Below are positions 1 to 8,074 of a stretch of 29,055 nt of DNA, piece after piece; within the stretch, counting starts at the first letter, position 1, and each line of letters starts with the position of its first letter. The stretch is from assembly GCA_964500225.1 (NCBI GenBank), contig CAZCOA010000038.1, positions 1 through 29,055 on the forward strand, given 5' to 3'. The translations under genes were made by a program, and so were the position numbers. Below the pieces are notes generated by a model. The model saw only the letters and a list, made by a program, of their open reading frames with translations, had not been told where the DNA came from and searched no databases. The stretch comes from JAAYDY01 sp964500225 (lineage in GTDB: Bacteria > Planctomycetota > Phycisphaerae > FEN-1346 > JAACEH01).

Positions 1-28
1 GGGGGGTCAATGCGGGTGATAAGGGTCG

Positions 29-57
29 TTGACTGGGCCGGGGGGGGCGGGTATAGT
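29..57 (+). promoter_or_regulatory. sigma70-type promoter upstream of ilvD
   Basis: TTGACT (29-34) and TATAGT (52-57) are separated by exactly 17 bases, close to the sigma70 consensus. Transcription would start near 64, about 280 bases before the ilvD start. It is read directly from sequence; activity is inferred. Confidence 0.65.
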
Positions 58-63
58 GTTTGG

Positions 64-342
64 TCTTGCATGAACCCCTGTCTCCCACGGGGTCGGTTCG
101 CTGAGGCGGACCATGGGGCCGGGTGTGCGGCTGTCCGGCTCATGCCTCGGAGACAGGCTGACGGTGCCGCACCGTTCCATGGCCAGACCGGTCGCCGGTC
201 TGGCGCCGGCCGCCGAAAGGCCGGATGACGTGCCCTGAAGCCTGTGATTGTGAGCCAGGCGCTGACCCACGGGATTGGCCGCACTCGCTGGAGAGCGGCA
301 GCCCGAGTTACCGTTTGTTCGCCGGTCGGAGGCATACGAATC
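64..342 (+). promoter_or_regulatory. long, highly folded 5' leader or independent small RNA
   Basis: This stretch between the promoter and ilvD shows no convincing gene but many perfect GC-rich helices: 77-85 with 149-157 (9 bp, enclosing 118-122/135-139), 161-166/170-175 (6 bp, 3-base loop), 182-191/195-204 (10 bp, 3-base loop), 206-211/219-224 (6 bp), 240-244/256-260 (5 bp) and 278-282/295-299 with an inner 284-286/291-293. No T-run follows any of them, so it does not look like a simple terminator. I could not match it to RNase P, SRP, tmRNA or a riboswitch I know. It may be a leader controlling ilvD or a separate RNA with ilvD read from its 3' end. Confidence 0.5.
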
Positions 343-2049
343 ATGGCCAAGACAACGCCCATGCCGAAATCGGCCAAGCCACGAAGCGAGATGTTTTTGT
401 CGGACTACAAGTTCGCCGCGAGCCGCGCGCTGTTCTATGCCACGGGGAAGTCGCCCGAGGATCTGAAGAAGCCGCTGATCGGCCTGTGCTCGTCGTTCAC
501 GGAACTGGTTCCGGGCCACGTGGGGATGCGTCGGCTGGAGCGTGACATCGAGAAAGGCATCCACGCGGGCGGCGGCGTGAGTTTTCTGTTCAGCGTTCCG
601 GGGATCTGCGACGGGATCGCGATGGGTCACGTGGGGATGCACTACAGCCTTCCGAGCCGCGAGCTGATCGCCGACATGATCGAGTCGATCATGGAGGCGC
701 ACCGGCTGGACGGCATGGTGATGCTGACCAACTGCGACAAGATCACGCCGGGGATGCTGATGGCGGCGGCACGGCTGAACGTGCCGACAATCGTGGTGAC
801 CGCGGGGCCGATGCTGGCGGGACACCATCAGGGCCGTCGTCTGGACCTGGTGCGTGATACGTTCGAGGCCGTGGGCCTGCGTCAGGCGGGAAAGATCACG
901 GACAAGGAACTGGGGTGCCTGGAGCTGGAGGCGTGCCCCGGGGCGGGTAGTTGCCAGGGGATGTACACGGCGAACACGATGGCGTGTGTGACGGAAGCGT
1001 TGGGGATGAGCCTTCCGGGTTGCGCGACGGCCCCGGCCGTCAGCGCCCGCAAGCAGCGCATCGCGTACGCCAGCGGCGAACGGATTGTGCAACTGGTCCG
1101 CGACAACGTGCTTCCGCGGAAGATCATGACCAAGAGCGCGTTCGAGAACGCGTTGGCGATCGACATGGCGCTGGGCGGCTCGACGAACACGTGTCTGCAC
1201 ATCCCGGCGATTGCGCACGAGGCGGAAGTGGATTTGCCGCTGGAGACGATCGACGCGGTAAGCCGCCGCACGCCGCACCTGTGCGACATGCGTCCGAGCG
1301 GCGAGCACATGATGGAAGACCTGGATCTGGCGGGCGGCATCCCGGCATTGATCAAGCGGCTGGGCAGCCGACTGAACAATTGCACGGTGACGGTGTCGGG
1401 GCTGAGCACGCGGCAGATTGCCCAGCACGCGATCATCAGCGACGGGAACGTGATCCGGGATATCAAAGAGGCCCATCGCAACGAGGGCGGCATCGCGGTG
1501 CTTCGTGGCAATCTGGCCGAAGACGGGTGCATCGTGAAGCAGTCGGCGGTCTGCGAGTCGATGCTTCGGTTCGAGGGCAAGGCCGTGTGCTTCGACAACG
1601 AAGACGCGGCGATGAAGTATATTCTGGGCGGCAAGGCGAAGGCCGGCCAGGTGCTGGTGATCCGGTACGAAGGTCCGCGGGGCGGGCCGGGAATGCGCGA
1701 GATGCTTGGTCCGACGGCGGCGTTGGTGGGCCAGGGATTGGCGGACAAGGTGGCGTTGATCACCGATGGCCGCTTCAGCGGCGGGACGCGAGGGCCGTGC
1801 ATCGGCCACGTGTCGCCCGAGGCGGCGTCGGGCGGGACGATTGCCCTGGTGCATAACGGCGATACGATCTCGATCAACATACCGGCGCGAAAGATCACGC
1901 TGGAGGTGAGCGACGGGGAGTTGAAGTCGCGGGCGAAGGCATTGAAGCCGCCGAAGCCGCGGATTCAGACTGGATGGCTGGGTCGGTATGCGGCGATGGT
2001 GACCAGTGCTGCCACGGGCGCGGTGCTGGCAAGGCCGGACGAGAAATAG
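343..2049 (+). CDS. ilvD: dihydroxy-acid dehydratase
   Basis: 568 aa, normal length for IlvD. It dehydrates 2,3-dihydroxy-isovalerate and 2,3-dihydroxy-3-methylvalerate to the 2-keto acids of valine and isoleucine synthesis, in the cytoplasm, using an Fe-S cluster and Mg2+. Family signatures are visible: a CDKITPG motif with Cys131, a PGAGSCQGMYTANTM segment with Cys204, a PSRELIAD stretch near residues 104-111 and the C-terminal DGRFSGGTRG signature, followed by the usual GWLGRYAAMVTSA ending. The position where [2Fe-2S] plant-type enzymes have Cys in a TPCN motif reads VPGHVG here, as in the E. coli type. The ATG at 343 was chosen because GGAGG (328-332) lies 10 bases upstream; an in-frame open stretch extends to 244. 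A sugar-acid dehydratase of the same family is a less likely alternative. No other ilv genes are in the window. Confidence 0.93.
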   Translation: MAKTTPMPKSAKPRSEMFLSDYKFAASRALFYATGKSPEDLKKPLIGLCSSFTELVPGHVGMRRLERDIEKGIHAGGGVSFLFSVPGICDGIAMGHVGMHYSLPSRELIADMIESIMEAHRLDGMVMLTNCDKITPGMLMAAARLNVPTIVVTAGPMLAGHHQGRRLDLVRDTFEAVGLRQAGKITDKELGCLELEACPGAGSCQGMYTANTMACVTEALGMSLPGCATAPAVSARKQRIAYASGERIVQLVRDNVLPRKIMTKSAFENALAIDMALGGSTNTCLHIPAIAHEAEVDLPLETIDAVSRRTPHLCDMRPSGEHMMEDLDLAGGIPALIKRLGSRLNNCTVTVSGLSTRQIAQHAIISDGNVIRDIKEAHRNEGGIAVLRGNLAEDGCIVKQSAVCESMLRFEGKAVCFDNEDAAMKYILGGKAKAGQVLVIRYEGPRGGPGMREMLGPTAALVGQGLADKVALITDGRFSGGTRGPCIGHVSPEAASGGTIALVHNGDTISINIPARKITLEVSDGELKSRAKALKPPKPRIQTGWLGRYAAMVTSAATGAVLARPDEK

Positions 2050-2085
2050 GCGGCCCCAGGCGGCCGACAGAAAACCGATGAGGGC

Positions 2086-2159
2086 TACCCGGTGGTGTAA
2101 TGGTAACACAGGAGGTTTTGGTCCTCCTATTCCTGGTTCGAGTCCAGGCCGGGTAGCCA
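2086..2159 (+). tRNA. tRNA-Gln (anticodon UUG)
   Basis: A complete cloverleaf is seen: acceptor 2086-2092/2149-2155 (7 bp, beginning T and ending A as usual for tRNA-Gln), D arm 2095-2109, anticodon stem 2111-2115/2123-2127 with loop TTTTGGT and anticodon TTG at 2118-2120, a 4-base variable loop, T arm 2132-2148 with TTCGAGT loop, discriminator G at 2156 and an encoded CCA at 2157-2159. It lies 36 bases after ilvD and no separate promoter is obvious. The three bases before the 5' end can pair with the discriminator and CC. Confidence 0.96.
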
Positions 2160-2251
2160 GTTTGTGCCATGAGCGATGAAGGCGAAGGGACCGGCCCAGC
2201 AAGGCAACAGGCGCTGAAGCGTAACGGAGCGTCGGGCCGGAAGCGTGAGTC

Positions 2252-3202
2252 ATGGATCGAGAGCTGAAGATCTTTTCGGGCGGCAGCAACCCGCAGCTGA
2301 CCCAGAAGATTTGCGATTATCTCGACATTCCGATGGGGATGGCGACGATCAGCCATTTTCCGGACGGCGAGACGTTCATCAAGCTGGAAGAGGATGTTCG
2401 CGGCCGCGACATCTTCGTCGTGCAGAGTGTGGTTCATAGCCCGAACGACTACCTGATGGAGTTGTTGATCTACCTGGACTGCATCCGTCGGGCGTCGGCG
2501 CAGCGGATCACGGCGGTGCTGCCGTACTACGGCTATGCGAGGCAGGATCGCAAGGACGAGGGCCGCACGCCGATTACGGCAAAGCTTGTAGCGAACATGC
2601 TGGTGACGGCCGGGGCCGACCGGGTGCTGACGGTGGACCTGCACGCCAACCAGATTCAGGGTTTCTTCGACGTGCCGCTGGATCATCTGCTGCCGGAGCG
2701 TGTGTTCGTGGAGCATTTCCGTCAGATGAAGCTGAACGACCTGACGATCGTGTCGCCGGACGTGGGCAGCGTGAAGCGTGCTCGCCTGTACGGGAAGCAT
2801 CTCGGGGGCGACCTGGCGATTGTGGACAAGGAGCGTCTGGGTTCGGCAACGGTTCGGTCGGGTGGGCTGATCGGATCGGTGGACGGCCGCAACGTGATCA
2901 TTTTCGACGACATGATCTCTACGGCGGGTTCGGTGGCCTCGGCGGCAGCGCTGTTGAAGGAACGCGGAGCCCGGGACATCTACGTGGCGGCTACGCACGG
3001 GATCCTGTGCGGTCCTGGTCCTCAGCGTTTGGCTGAGGCGCCGATCAAGCAGGTGGTGGTGACGGACACGGTTCCGCTGAGGCCCGCTGCGCAGGAGTTG
3101 AAGAATCTGACGGTTCTGAGCGTGGCGCCGTTGGTGGGGGAAGCCATCAGCCGCATCCATCGCCAGGAATCGGTAAGCAGCCTGTTTATGAATGATGCGT
3201 GA
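2252..3202 (+). CDS. prs: ribose-phosphate pyrophosphokinase (PRPP synthetase)
   Basis: 316 aa, standard length. It makes 5-phosphoribosyl 1-diphosphate from ribose 5-phosphate and ATP, feeding purine, pyrimidine, NAD, His and Trp synthesis. Visible family features are FPDGE near the N-terminus, the ATP-binding YYGYARQDRKDEGR segment, the Mg2+-binding DLHANQIQGFF segment, a VDKERLGS catalytic loop and the PRPP/ribose-phosphate loop FDDMISTAGS. The ATG at 2252 gives the canonical N-terminus; only a weak GGAAG lies upstream. It begins the run prs, rplY, pth, rpsF, ssb, rpsR, rplI. Prs upstream of rplY and pth is a common arrangement in several phyla. Confidence 0.96.
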   Translation: MDRELKIFSGGSNPQLTQKICDYLDIPMGMATISHFPDGETFIKLEEDVRGRDIFVVQSVVHSPNDYLMELLIYLDCIRRASAQRITAVLPYYGYARQDRKDEGRTPITAKLVANMLVTAGADRVLTVDLHANQIQGFFDVPLDHLLPERVFVEHFRQMKLNDLTIVSPDVGSVKRARLYGKHLGGDLAIVDKERLGSATVRSGGLIGSVDGRNVIIFDDMISTAGSVASAAALLKERGARDIYVAATHGILCGPGPQRLAEAPIKQVVVTDTVPLRPAAQELKNLTVLSVAPLVGEAISRIHRQESVSSLFMNDA

Positions 3203-3261
3203 ACGAACGCCGGCCGCAGCGCGTGTGCCGGACGTGGACGCCTTGAAAGGAGTTTTTCGCG

Positions 3262-3921
3262 ATGAAGGATATTGTGACACTGGTGGCCGAGCGTCGTGAA
3301 ACCATCGGCACAAGGGCCGCCCGTCGGGTCCGCGACACGGGGCGCGTGCCGTGCATCGTGTACGGGCACAAGCAGGACCCGGTGGCAATCACGGTGGACG
3401 GTCGGGCGTTGGATGCGGCCGTGCGCCAGCGGGTGCGCATGCTGGACCTGGATCTGGACGGCAAGAAGGATCGGGTGCTGGTGGCGGATTTGCAGCACGA
3501 CATGTTCAACCGCGGCATTGTTCACGCGGATTTCCTTCGCGTGGCCATGGACGAGGTGGTCCGGGTGGGCGTGCCGATTGTGCTGCGCGGCAAGGCCAAG
3601 GGCGAGCAGCATGGCGGCGTGACGGAGCAGTTGATGGCCGAGGTGGAAGTGGAGTGTCTGCCGGGCGACATCCCGGAATCGGTGACCGTGGTTGTGGCCG
3701 ATCTGGATGTGGGCGGCATGATCCACGTGAGCGACTTGCAGGTTCCGGCGAACGTGAAGGTGGTGTCGCCGCCGACGCAGTTGGTGGTCACGGTGGCCAT
3801 GACTCGGATTGCTGCGACGGAGACGGAAACGGCCGCGCCGGGCGCCGAGGCAGCCGCTGCGGAGCCGGAGGTAATCGCCCGCGGCAAGGCGGAAGAGGAA
3901 GAAGAGGAAGAAGCCAAGTAG
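3262..3921 (+). CDS. rplY: 50S ribosomal protein bL25, long (CTC/TL5) form
   Basis: 219 aa. It binds 5S rRNA in the large subunit. The N-terminal L25 domain (about 1-95) contains the GRVPCIVYG loop and a DLQHD...HADF segment; a second beta-rich TL5 domain (about 96-190) follows with the CLPGDIPESV motif typical of the long form. The tail (about 190-219) is Ala/Glu-rich and ends in a run of seven Glu before Ala-Lys, probably disordered. A strong AAAGGAG (3246-3252) precedes the ATG. It sits between prs and pth, its common location. Confidence 0.95.
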   Translation: MKDIVTLVAERRETIGTRAARRVRDTGRVPCIVYGHKQDPVAITVDGRALDAAVRQRVRMLDLDLDGKKDRVLVADLQHDMFNRGIVHADFLRVAMDEVVRVGVPIVLRGKAKGEQHGGVTEQLMAEVEVECLPGDIPESVTVVVADLDVGGMIHVSDLQVPANVKVVSPPTQLVVTVAMTRIAATETETAAPGAEAAAAEPEVIARGKAEEEEEEEAK

Positions 3922-3999
3922 CCGTTTGCGGCGACGACTGCCGGTGGTGGCACGAAGGCCGTCTGCGGCCGGCTGCGTGGTGTGCCGAAGGAACTGCCG

Positions 4000-4605
4000 A
4001 TGCACCTGGTGGTAGGACTGGGAAACCCGGGAAAGCAATACGACCAAACGAGGCACAACCTCGGGTTTCGCGTCTGCGGCGAGTTGCGTGAGAGGTTGCC
4101 GAGCGGGACATTGCGAGAGCGGTTCAGCTCGCGTGTGACGGAGACCAGCGGCCCCGGAGGCAAGGTGCTCCTGATTGAGCCGCAGACGTACATGAACCTG
4201 TCGGGCCGGGCAGTGGCCGAGGCGGTTGGATTCTACAAGGTGCCGATGCAGGACGTGCTGGTGGTGTGCGACGATTTCAATTTGCCGTTGGGTCGCCTGC
4301 GTCTTCGTCGCGACGGGAGCCACGGCGGCCACAACGGGTTGAGGAATGTGATCGAGTGCCTGGGCGACGATGCGTTCGCCCGGTTGAGAATAGGGATCGG
4401 CCCCCTGGACGGGCGTGATCCTGTGTCGTTCTGCCTGGGGACATTTCGCCCGGAGGAACAGGGCGAAGTGGAACGGATGATCCGGGCGGCGGCCGACGCC
4501 GTCCTGTATTGGCTGGAGGCAGGGCTGGACGCGGCAATGAACCGGTTCAACTCGACGGGAACAGCCCGCGAGTCGCAGGGAACGGAAGGCCCGAGGGCCT
4601 CATAA
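4000..4605 (+). CDS. pth: peptidyl-tRNA hydrolase
   Basis: 201 aa. It cleaves the ester bond in peptidyl-tRNA released from stalled ribosomes. The N-terminal GLGNPGKQYDQTRHN motif holds Asn9 and the catalytic His19; TYMNLSG (Asn66), VCDDFNLP (Asp91/92) and GSHGGHNGLRN (Asn112) match the other active-site positions of E. coli Pth. The ATG at 4000 was preferred to the in-frame GTG at 3982 because AAGGA (3988-3992) is correctly spaced and the protein then begins just before the GLGNPG strand. Its TAA stop (4603-4605) overlaps the Shine-Dalgarno sequence of rpsF, indicating coupled expression. Confidence 0.96.
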   Translation: MHLVVGLGNPGKQYDQTRHNLGFRVCGELRERLPSGTLRERFSSRVTETSGPGGKVLLIEPQTYMNLSGRAVAEAVGFYKVPMQDVLVVCDDFNLPLGRLRLRRDGSHGGHNGLRNVIECLGDDAFARLRIGIGPLDGRDPVSFCLGTFRPEEQGEVERMIRAAADAVLYWLEAGLDAAMNRFNSTGTARESQGTEGPRAS

Positions 4606-4619
4606 GGAGGAAGAAGGTC

Positions 4620-5069
4620 GTGAAGAACTACGAAGGACTGTTTTTGCTCGACAGCGGCTATGCGTCGGCCAACTGGGATGCCGTGGTGAAGGAGATCGTC
4701 GGCATTCTGGAACATCGCGGGGCGGAGATCATCCGCCTGGTGAAGTGGGATGACCGTCGCCTGGCATATGAAATCCGCCATCACAAGCGCGGGACGTACG
4801 TGCTGGTGTTCTTCAGGGCGCCGGGCAAAGCCCTGCGTGAAATCGAGCGCGACGCGCAGCTTTCGGAAACGATTCTGCGGTTGCTGATCATACGCCGCGA
4901 TCGCATGACGGAGCAGGCCATGCTCAGTTGCCCCGTTCCGTCGGGCGAGGCGAACGTGATCGGCGCGGCCGTGGAGCCGGTCGCCGTCCCGGCGCGGGCG
5001 TCGGACGCCTCTGAAGTCGACGATGATGATGACGAGGGCAACGAAGGTGACGACGACTCGGAGCGGTAA
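4620..5069 (+). CDS. rpsF: 30S ribosomal protein bS6 with acidic tail
   Basis: 149 aa, longer than the usual core of about 100. It partners with bS18 on the 30S platform. The core (about 1-97) shows NYEGLFLL, a KWDDRRLAYEIRHHKRGTYVL segment and LLIIRRD, all typical of bS6. Residues about 98-149 are an Ala/Val-rich linker ending in an Asp/Glu-dense tail. The GTG start was chosen because AAGGAGG (4604-4610) lies 9 bases upstream and the protein then starts at MKNYE. The ribosome binding site overlaps the pth stop, so there is no room for an S6:S18-binding leader directly before this gene. Confidence 0.95.
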   Translation: MKNYEGLFLLDSGYASANWDAVVKEIVGILEHRGAEIIRLVKWDDRRLAYEIRHHKRGTYVLVFFRAPGKALREIERDAQLSETILRLLIIRRDRMTEQAMLSCPVPSGEANVIGAAVEPVAVPARASDASEVDDDDDEGNEGDDDSER

Positions 5070-5137
5070 GAACGGCGCGTGACGCGTCGTCGCGCGGCCG
5101 GTATTGCAGCTCTCGACTCAGGCAAGGAGAGACGAAC

Positions 5138-5599
5138 ATGGCCAACTACAACAAGGTTCTCCTGATCGGCAATCTCACTCGGGACCCGCAGTTGCGGTAC
5201 ACCCCGAACCAGATGGCCGTCTGCGACTTTGGTCTGGCCGTGAATCGGCGTTCGCGCACCACGTCGGGCGAGCAGCGCGATGAGGTCTGCTTTGTGGACG
5301 TGACAGCCTGGGGCAAGCAGGCCGAGACGTTGTCGAAGTACGTAACCAAGGGGCGTCAGTTGTTCGTCGAGGGGCGTCTGACCTACGACCAGTGGGAAGG
5401 CCAGGACGGTCAGAAGCGCAGCAAGCTGAAAGTGACGCTCGAGGGGTTCCAATTCCTGGACGGCGGATCGGGTGGCGGCGGTGTGGGCGGCGGAGGTCGA
5501 GGGGGACGCTCGCAGGCGTCTCAGGATGGCCCGCAACCGATGGGCGGGCAGGATGAAGGGTACAATCAGGATCTCGATGACGACACGATTCCGTTCTGA
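5138..5599 (+). CDS. ssb: single-stranded DNA-binding protein
   Basis: 153 aa. It coats single-stranded DNA and recruits replication and repair proteins. The OB fold (about 1-105) starts with NKVLLIGNLTRDPQLRYTP and includes FVDVTAWGKQAE and GRLTYDQWEGQDGQ. A Gly-rich linker (about 108-130) leads to the acidic tip DLDDDTIPF, the protein-interaction tail. It lies between rpsF and rpsR, the most widespread location for ssb. AAGGAGAG lies upstream of the ATG. Confidence 0.97.
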   Translation: MANYNKVLLIGNLTRDPQLRYTPNQMAVCDFGLAVNRRSRTTSGEQRDEVCFVDVTAWGKQAETLSKYVTKGRQLFVEGRLTYDQWEGQDGQKRSKLKVTLEGFQFLDGGSGGGGVGGGGRGGRSQASQDGPQPMGGQDEGYNQDLDDDTIPF

Positions 5600-5694
5600 A
5601 AGGGCAGGGTCGGGGCATCGTCGAAGACGTCGAGCGGCCTGCAAACAAAAGTCAGTCATGGGGTGTCTTGCGACTCAGGGAGGTAGTTAGATCG

Positions 5695-5922
5695 ATGGCG
5701 AAGAAACGGGTTGTGTACAAGTCCGGAACCAAGTGTCGGTTCTGCCGCGACAAGATTGCAGAAATCGACTACAAGGACACGGCGTCCTTGCAGAAGCTCG
5801 TGACGGGCCAGGGCAAACTGTTCTCGCGGAAGCGCAGCGGCAACTGTGCCCGGCACCAGCGCAGCGCTCGTCGGGCGTTGAAGCGGGCGCGGTTCATGTC
5901 GCTGATGCCGTTCGTCAGTTAG
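5695..5922 (+). CDS. rpsR: 30S ribosomal protein bS18, zinc-binding form
   Basis: 75 aa. It binds 16S rRNA together with bS6. The FSRKRSGNCARHQR stretch and LKRARFMSLMPF ending are typical. Cys14, Cys17, Cys51 and His54 form a CxxC/CxxH set, the C+ version of S18 expected to hold zinc; many bacteria have lost this site. ATG 5695 has GGGAGGT (5678-5684) upstream and gives the usual short N-terminus. Confidence 0.96.
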   Translation: MAKKRVVYKSGTKCRFCRDKIAEIDYKDTASLQKLVTGQGKLFSRKRSGNCARHQRSARRALKRARFMSLMPFVS

Positions 5923-6020
5923 TTGTGGCGGCAGCCGGCGGCCCAGGCGACGCGTGCCGCGAGGGCGCGGCGTTGCCGGGAGCTGCCGCGTCGCCCGTTT
6001 AAAGAACTCGGAGGAGAGCC

Positions 6021-6470
6021 GTGAAACTGTTATTGGCAGAAGACGTCCGACACCTGGGCAAGGCCGGCGACATCGTCAACGTGCGCGACGGCTATGCCCG
6101 GAACTACCTGGTGCCGCAGGGCCTGGCCCTGATACCGACCCAGGGGAATATCGAGCGCGTCGAGGAGATGAAGAAGAAGCGAGCCGCAGAAATGGAGGCT
6201 CGCAAGGCCCGCCTGGCCGAGGCAGCCGCGATCCTGGAAGGCACCAGTATCACGATCAAGGCCGCAGCCAACGAACAAGGTCACCTGTTCGGGTCGGTGA
6301 CGCAGAAGGACATCGCCGCCGCCCTTCAGGCTTTGGGACACAAGATCAGCGAAGACCAGGTGCTGCTGGCCGAACCTATCCGCATGCTGGACCGGTACCA
6401 TATTCCGGTGCGGCTCGAGGAAGGGTTCGAGGCCAACATCGACCTGTGGGTCGTGCCGGAAGAGGCCTGA
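6021..6470 (+). CDS. rplI: 50S ribosomal protein bL9
   Basis: 149 aa, standard length. It binds 23S rRNA and spans two domains: an N-terminal beta domain (1-52) with the signature GYARNYLVPQGLAL, a long connecting helix (about 45-75, Glu/Lys/Arg-rich) and a C-terminal domain with LFGSVTQKDIAAAL. The GTG start at 6021 has CGGAGGAG upstream (6008-6015) and yields MKLLLAEDV, the usual beginning. It ends the ribosomal protein operon; a terminator hairpin follows at 6509. Confidence 0.97.
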   Translation: MKLLLAEDVRHLGKAGDIVNVRDGYARNYLVPQGLALIPTQGNIERVEEMKKKRAAEMEARKARLAEAAAILEGTSITIKAAANEQGHLFGSVTQKDIAAALQALGHKISEDQVLLAEPIRMLDRYHIPVRLEEGFEANIDLWVVPEEA

Positions 6471-6508
6471 GCCGCTTCCCGCGGACAAGTGTAGGGAATC
6501 CTGTAGCG

Positions 6509-6545
6509 GCCGGCGCGGGGACGCCCCTGCGCCGGCGTTCTTTGC
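6509..6545 (+). terminator. Rho-independent-type terminator after rplI
   Basis: GCCGGCGC (6509-6516) plus GGGG (6517-6520) pair with CCCC (6524-6527) and GCGCCGGC (6529-6536), a 12-bp stem with a 3-base loop and one bulged T, followed by GTTCTTT. The T tract is imperfect. It would end the rpsF-ssb-rpsR-rplI transcript. Confidence 0.65.
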
Positions 6546-6576
6546 GCTGGGAGTGTTGCCTGCGGCGCACAGCACC

Positions 6577-6605
6577 TTGCCCCCGGCGGCGGCACCGGCT
6601 ATACT
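6577..6605 (+). promoter_or_regulatory. dnaB: promoter for dnaB
   Basis: TTGCCC (6577-6582) and TATACT (6600-6605) with a 17-base spacer. A start near 6612 would leave a leader of about 43 bases before the chosen dnaB ATG. It follows directly on the rplI terminator, so dnaB appears to be a separate transcription unit. Confidence 0.6.
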
Positions 6606-6654
6606 CGGCGTCCTGAAATCGATGTTCCGGCTCCAGAGAAACGGTCGCAAATCC

Positions 6655-8019
6655 ATGGCTAAGCGCACAACCCCACCCCCTGCCTCCCCTGCTCCGTTGC
6701 TGGAGCACGTGCCGCCACACAGCGTCGAGGCCGAGATGAGCGTCCTGGGTTCGATGATGCTGGATCGTCACGCCTGCGGCGAGGCGCTGCTGCTGATCAA
6801 GCCCGAGGACTTTTACATTCCATCGCACCGGACGATTGCCGCAACACTGATCCGGCTGTATGAGCACAACGTGCCGATCGATTTCGTCACGGTGCTGGAC
6901 GCGCTGCGCGAACAAGGCAGCCTGGACGAGGTGGGCGGGGGCGAGTACCTGGCGCGGCTGGCCGAGAGCGTTCCGTCGGCGGCCAATGCCGAGCACTACG
7001 CCCGGATCGTGCGTAACAAGAGCCTGCTGCGGACGTTCATCAGCGCCACGGGGCAACTGATCTCGGAGGCATTCGCCGAGGGCCGCCCGGTGGAAGAGTT
7101 CCTGGACCACGCCGAACAGACAATCTTCGACGTGACCGAGCGCAAGGAGACCGGGCAGGCCGAAGGAATCAAGGACATCCTTCGGGCGACGTTCGAGGAA
7201 ATCGAGAAGGCGGCTCACGACGGGCAAACGGGGCTACGGACCAACTTCTACAAGCTGGACGACTTGCTGGGCGGCCTTCAGCGCGGCGAGATGATCGTCC
7301 TGGCCGCGCGCCCGTCGGTCGGCAAGACGGCCCTTGCCATGAACCTGGCCGAGAACATCGCCGTGGACGAGAAGGCAGCCGTCGTCCTGTTCTCGCTGGA
7401 GATGGGAAAGACGGAAATCGCCAAGCGGTTGCTTGCTTCGCGAGCCGGCATCAACTCGTCGAAGCTCAAGGGGCACCTGACCGACGAGGAGTATGGCCAG
7501 TTGATGAAGACGGCCGGCGAACTGGCCGAGGCGAAGCTCTTCATCGACGACACCCCGGGGCAGACCATCCTGGACATTCGCGCGAAATGCCGCCGCCTCA
7601 AGGCCATGCACGACATCCAACTGGTGGTGATCGACTATCTGCAACTGGTGAGCCCTCCGAAGGGCGAGAACCGGCAGGTGCAGGTGGCCGAGATGTCGCG
7701 CGGCGTGAAGGCCCTGGCGCGGGAACTGCGCATTCCCGTGCTGTGCCTGTGCCAGCTCAACCGCGAGGTGGAACACGCCGACCGCCTGCCGCGTCTGGCC
7801 GACATTCGCGAGTCGGGCGCCATCGAGCAGGATGCGGACGTGGTGCTGCTGCTGCATCGGCCGCAGGAGAAATACGTGTCGCCCGAGACCGGCGTCAGCA
7901 GCGACGCTTGCATTGTGGTCGGCAAGAACCGCAACGGACCGACGGGTATCGTTCCCGTGAACTTCCACCCGGAATACGTGCGGTTCGTGAACCCCTCGAT
8001 GGAACACTCACCGGTCTGA
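6655..8019 (+). CDS. dnaB: replicative DNA helicase
   Basis: 454 aa, typical size. This hexameric 5'-3' helicase unwinds DNA at the fork. The N-terminal primase-contacting domain covers about 18-125 (PHSVEAEMSVLGSM), the RecA-like motor about 180-445. Visible motifs are Walker A ARPSVGKT (218-225), Glu250 in the FSLEMG motif, Walker B LVVIDYLQL (Asp327), and the CQLNREVEHAD...ADIRESGAIEQDAD segment with KNRNGPTG near the C-terminus. ATG 6655 gives a standard N-terminus, though no strong Shine-Dalgarno is visible; ATG 6622 is in frame but lies almost at the predicted transcription start. No intein interrupts the motor domain. Confidence 0.97.
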   Translation: MAKRTTPPPASPAPLLEHVPPHSVEAEMSVLGSMMLDRHACGEALLLIKPEDFYIPSHRTIAATLIRLYEHNVPIDFVTVLDALREQGSLDEVGGGEYLARLAESVPSAANAEHYARIVRNKSLLRTFISATGQLISEAFAEGRPVEEFLDHAEQTIFDVTERKETGQAEGIKDILRATFEEIEKAAHDGQTGLRTNFYKLDDLLGGLQRGEMIVLAARPSVGKTALAMNLAENIAVDEKAAVVLFSLEMGKTEIAKRLLASRAGINSSKLKGHLTDEEYGQLMKTAGELAEAKLFIDDTPGQTILDIRAKCRRLKAMHDIQLVVIDYLQLVSPPKGENRQVQVAEMSRGVKALARELRIPVLCLCQLNREVEHADRLPRLADIRESGAIEQDADVVLLLHRPQEKYVSPETGVSSDACIVVGKNRNGPTGIVPVNFHPEYVRFVNPSMEHSPV

Positions 8020-8074
8020 AGCCGTTTTTGTGCGTGCAATCGCCAAAACAGTCCGGTAGAATCGTGCCGTTGCC

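Noticed and set aside
7..2289. A 760-codon open frame on the minus strand across ilvD and tRNA-Gln
   Set aside because: It is antisense to a clear ilvD and a tRNA, is Arg/His/Gln-rich and matches no family; GC-rich codon bias keeps this frame free of stops.
3022..4332. A 436-codon minus-strand frame over rplY and pth
   Set aside because: It is a His/Arg-rich shadow of two conserved genes.
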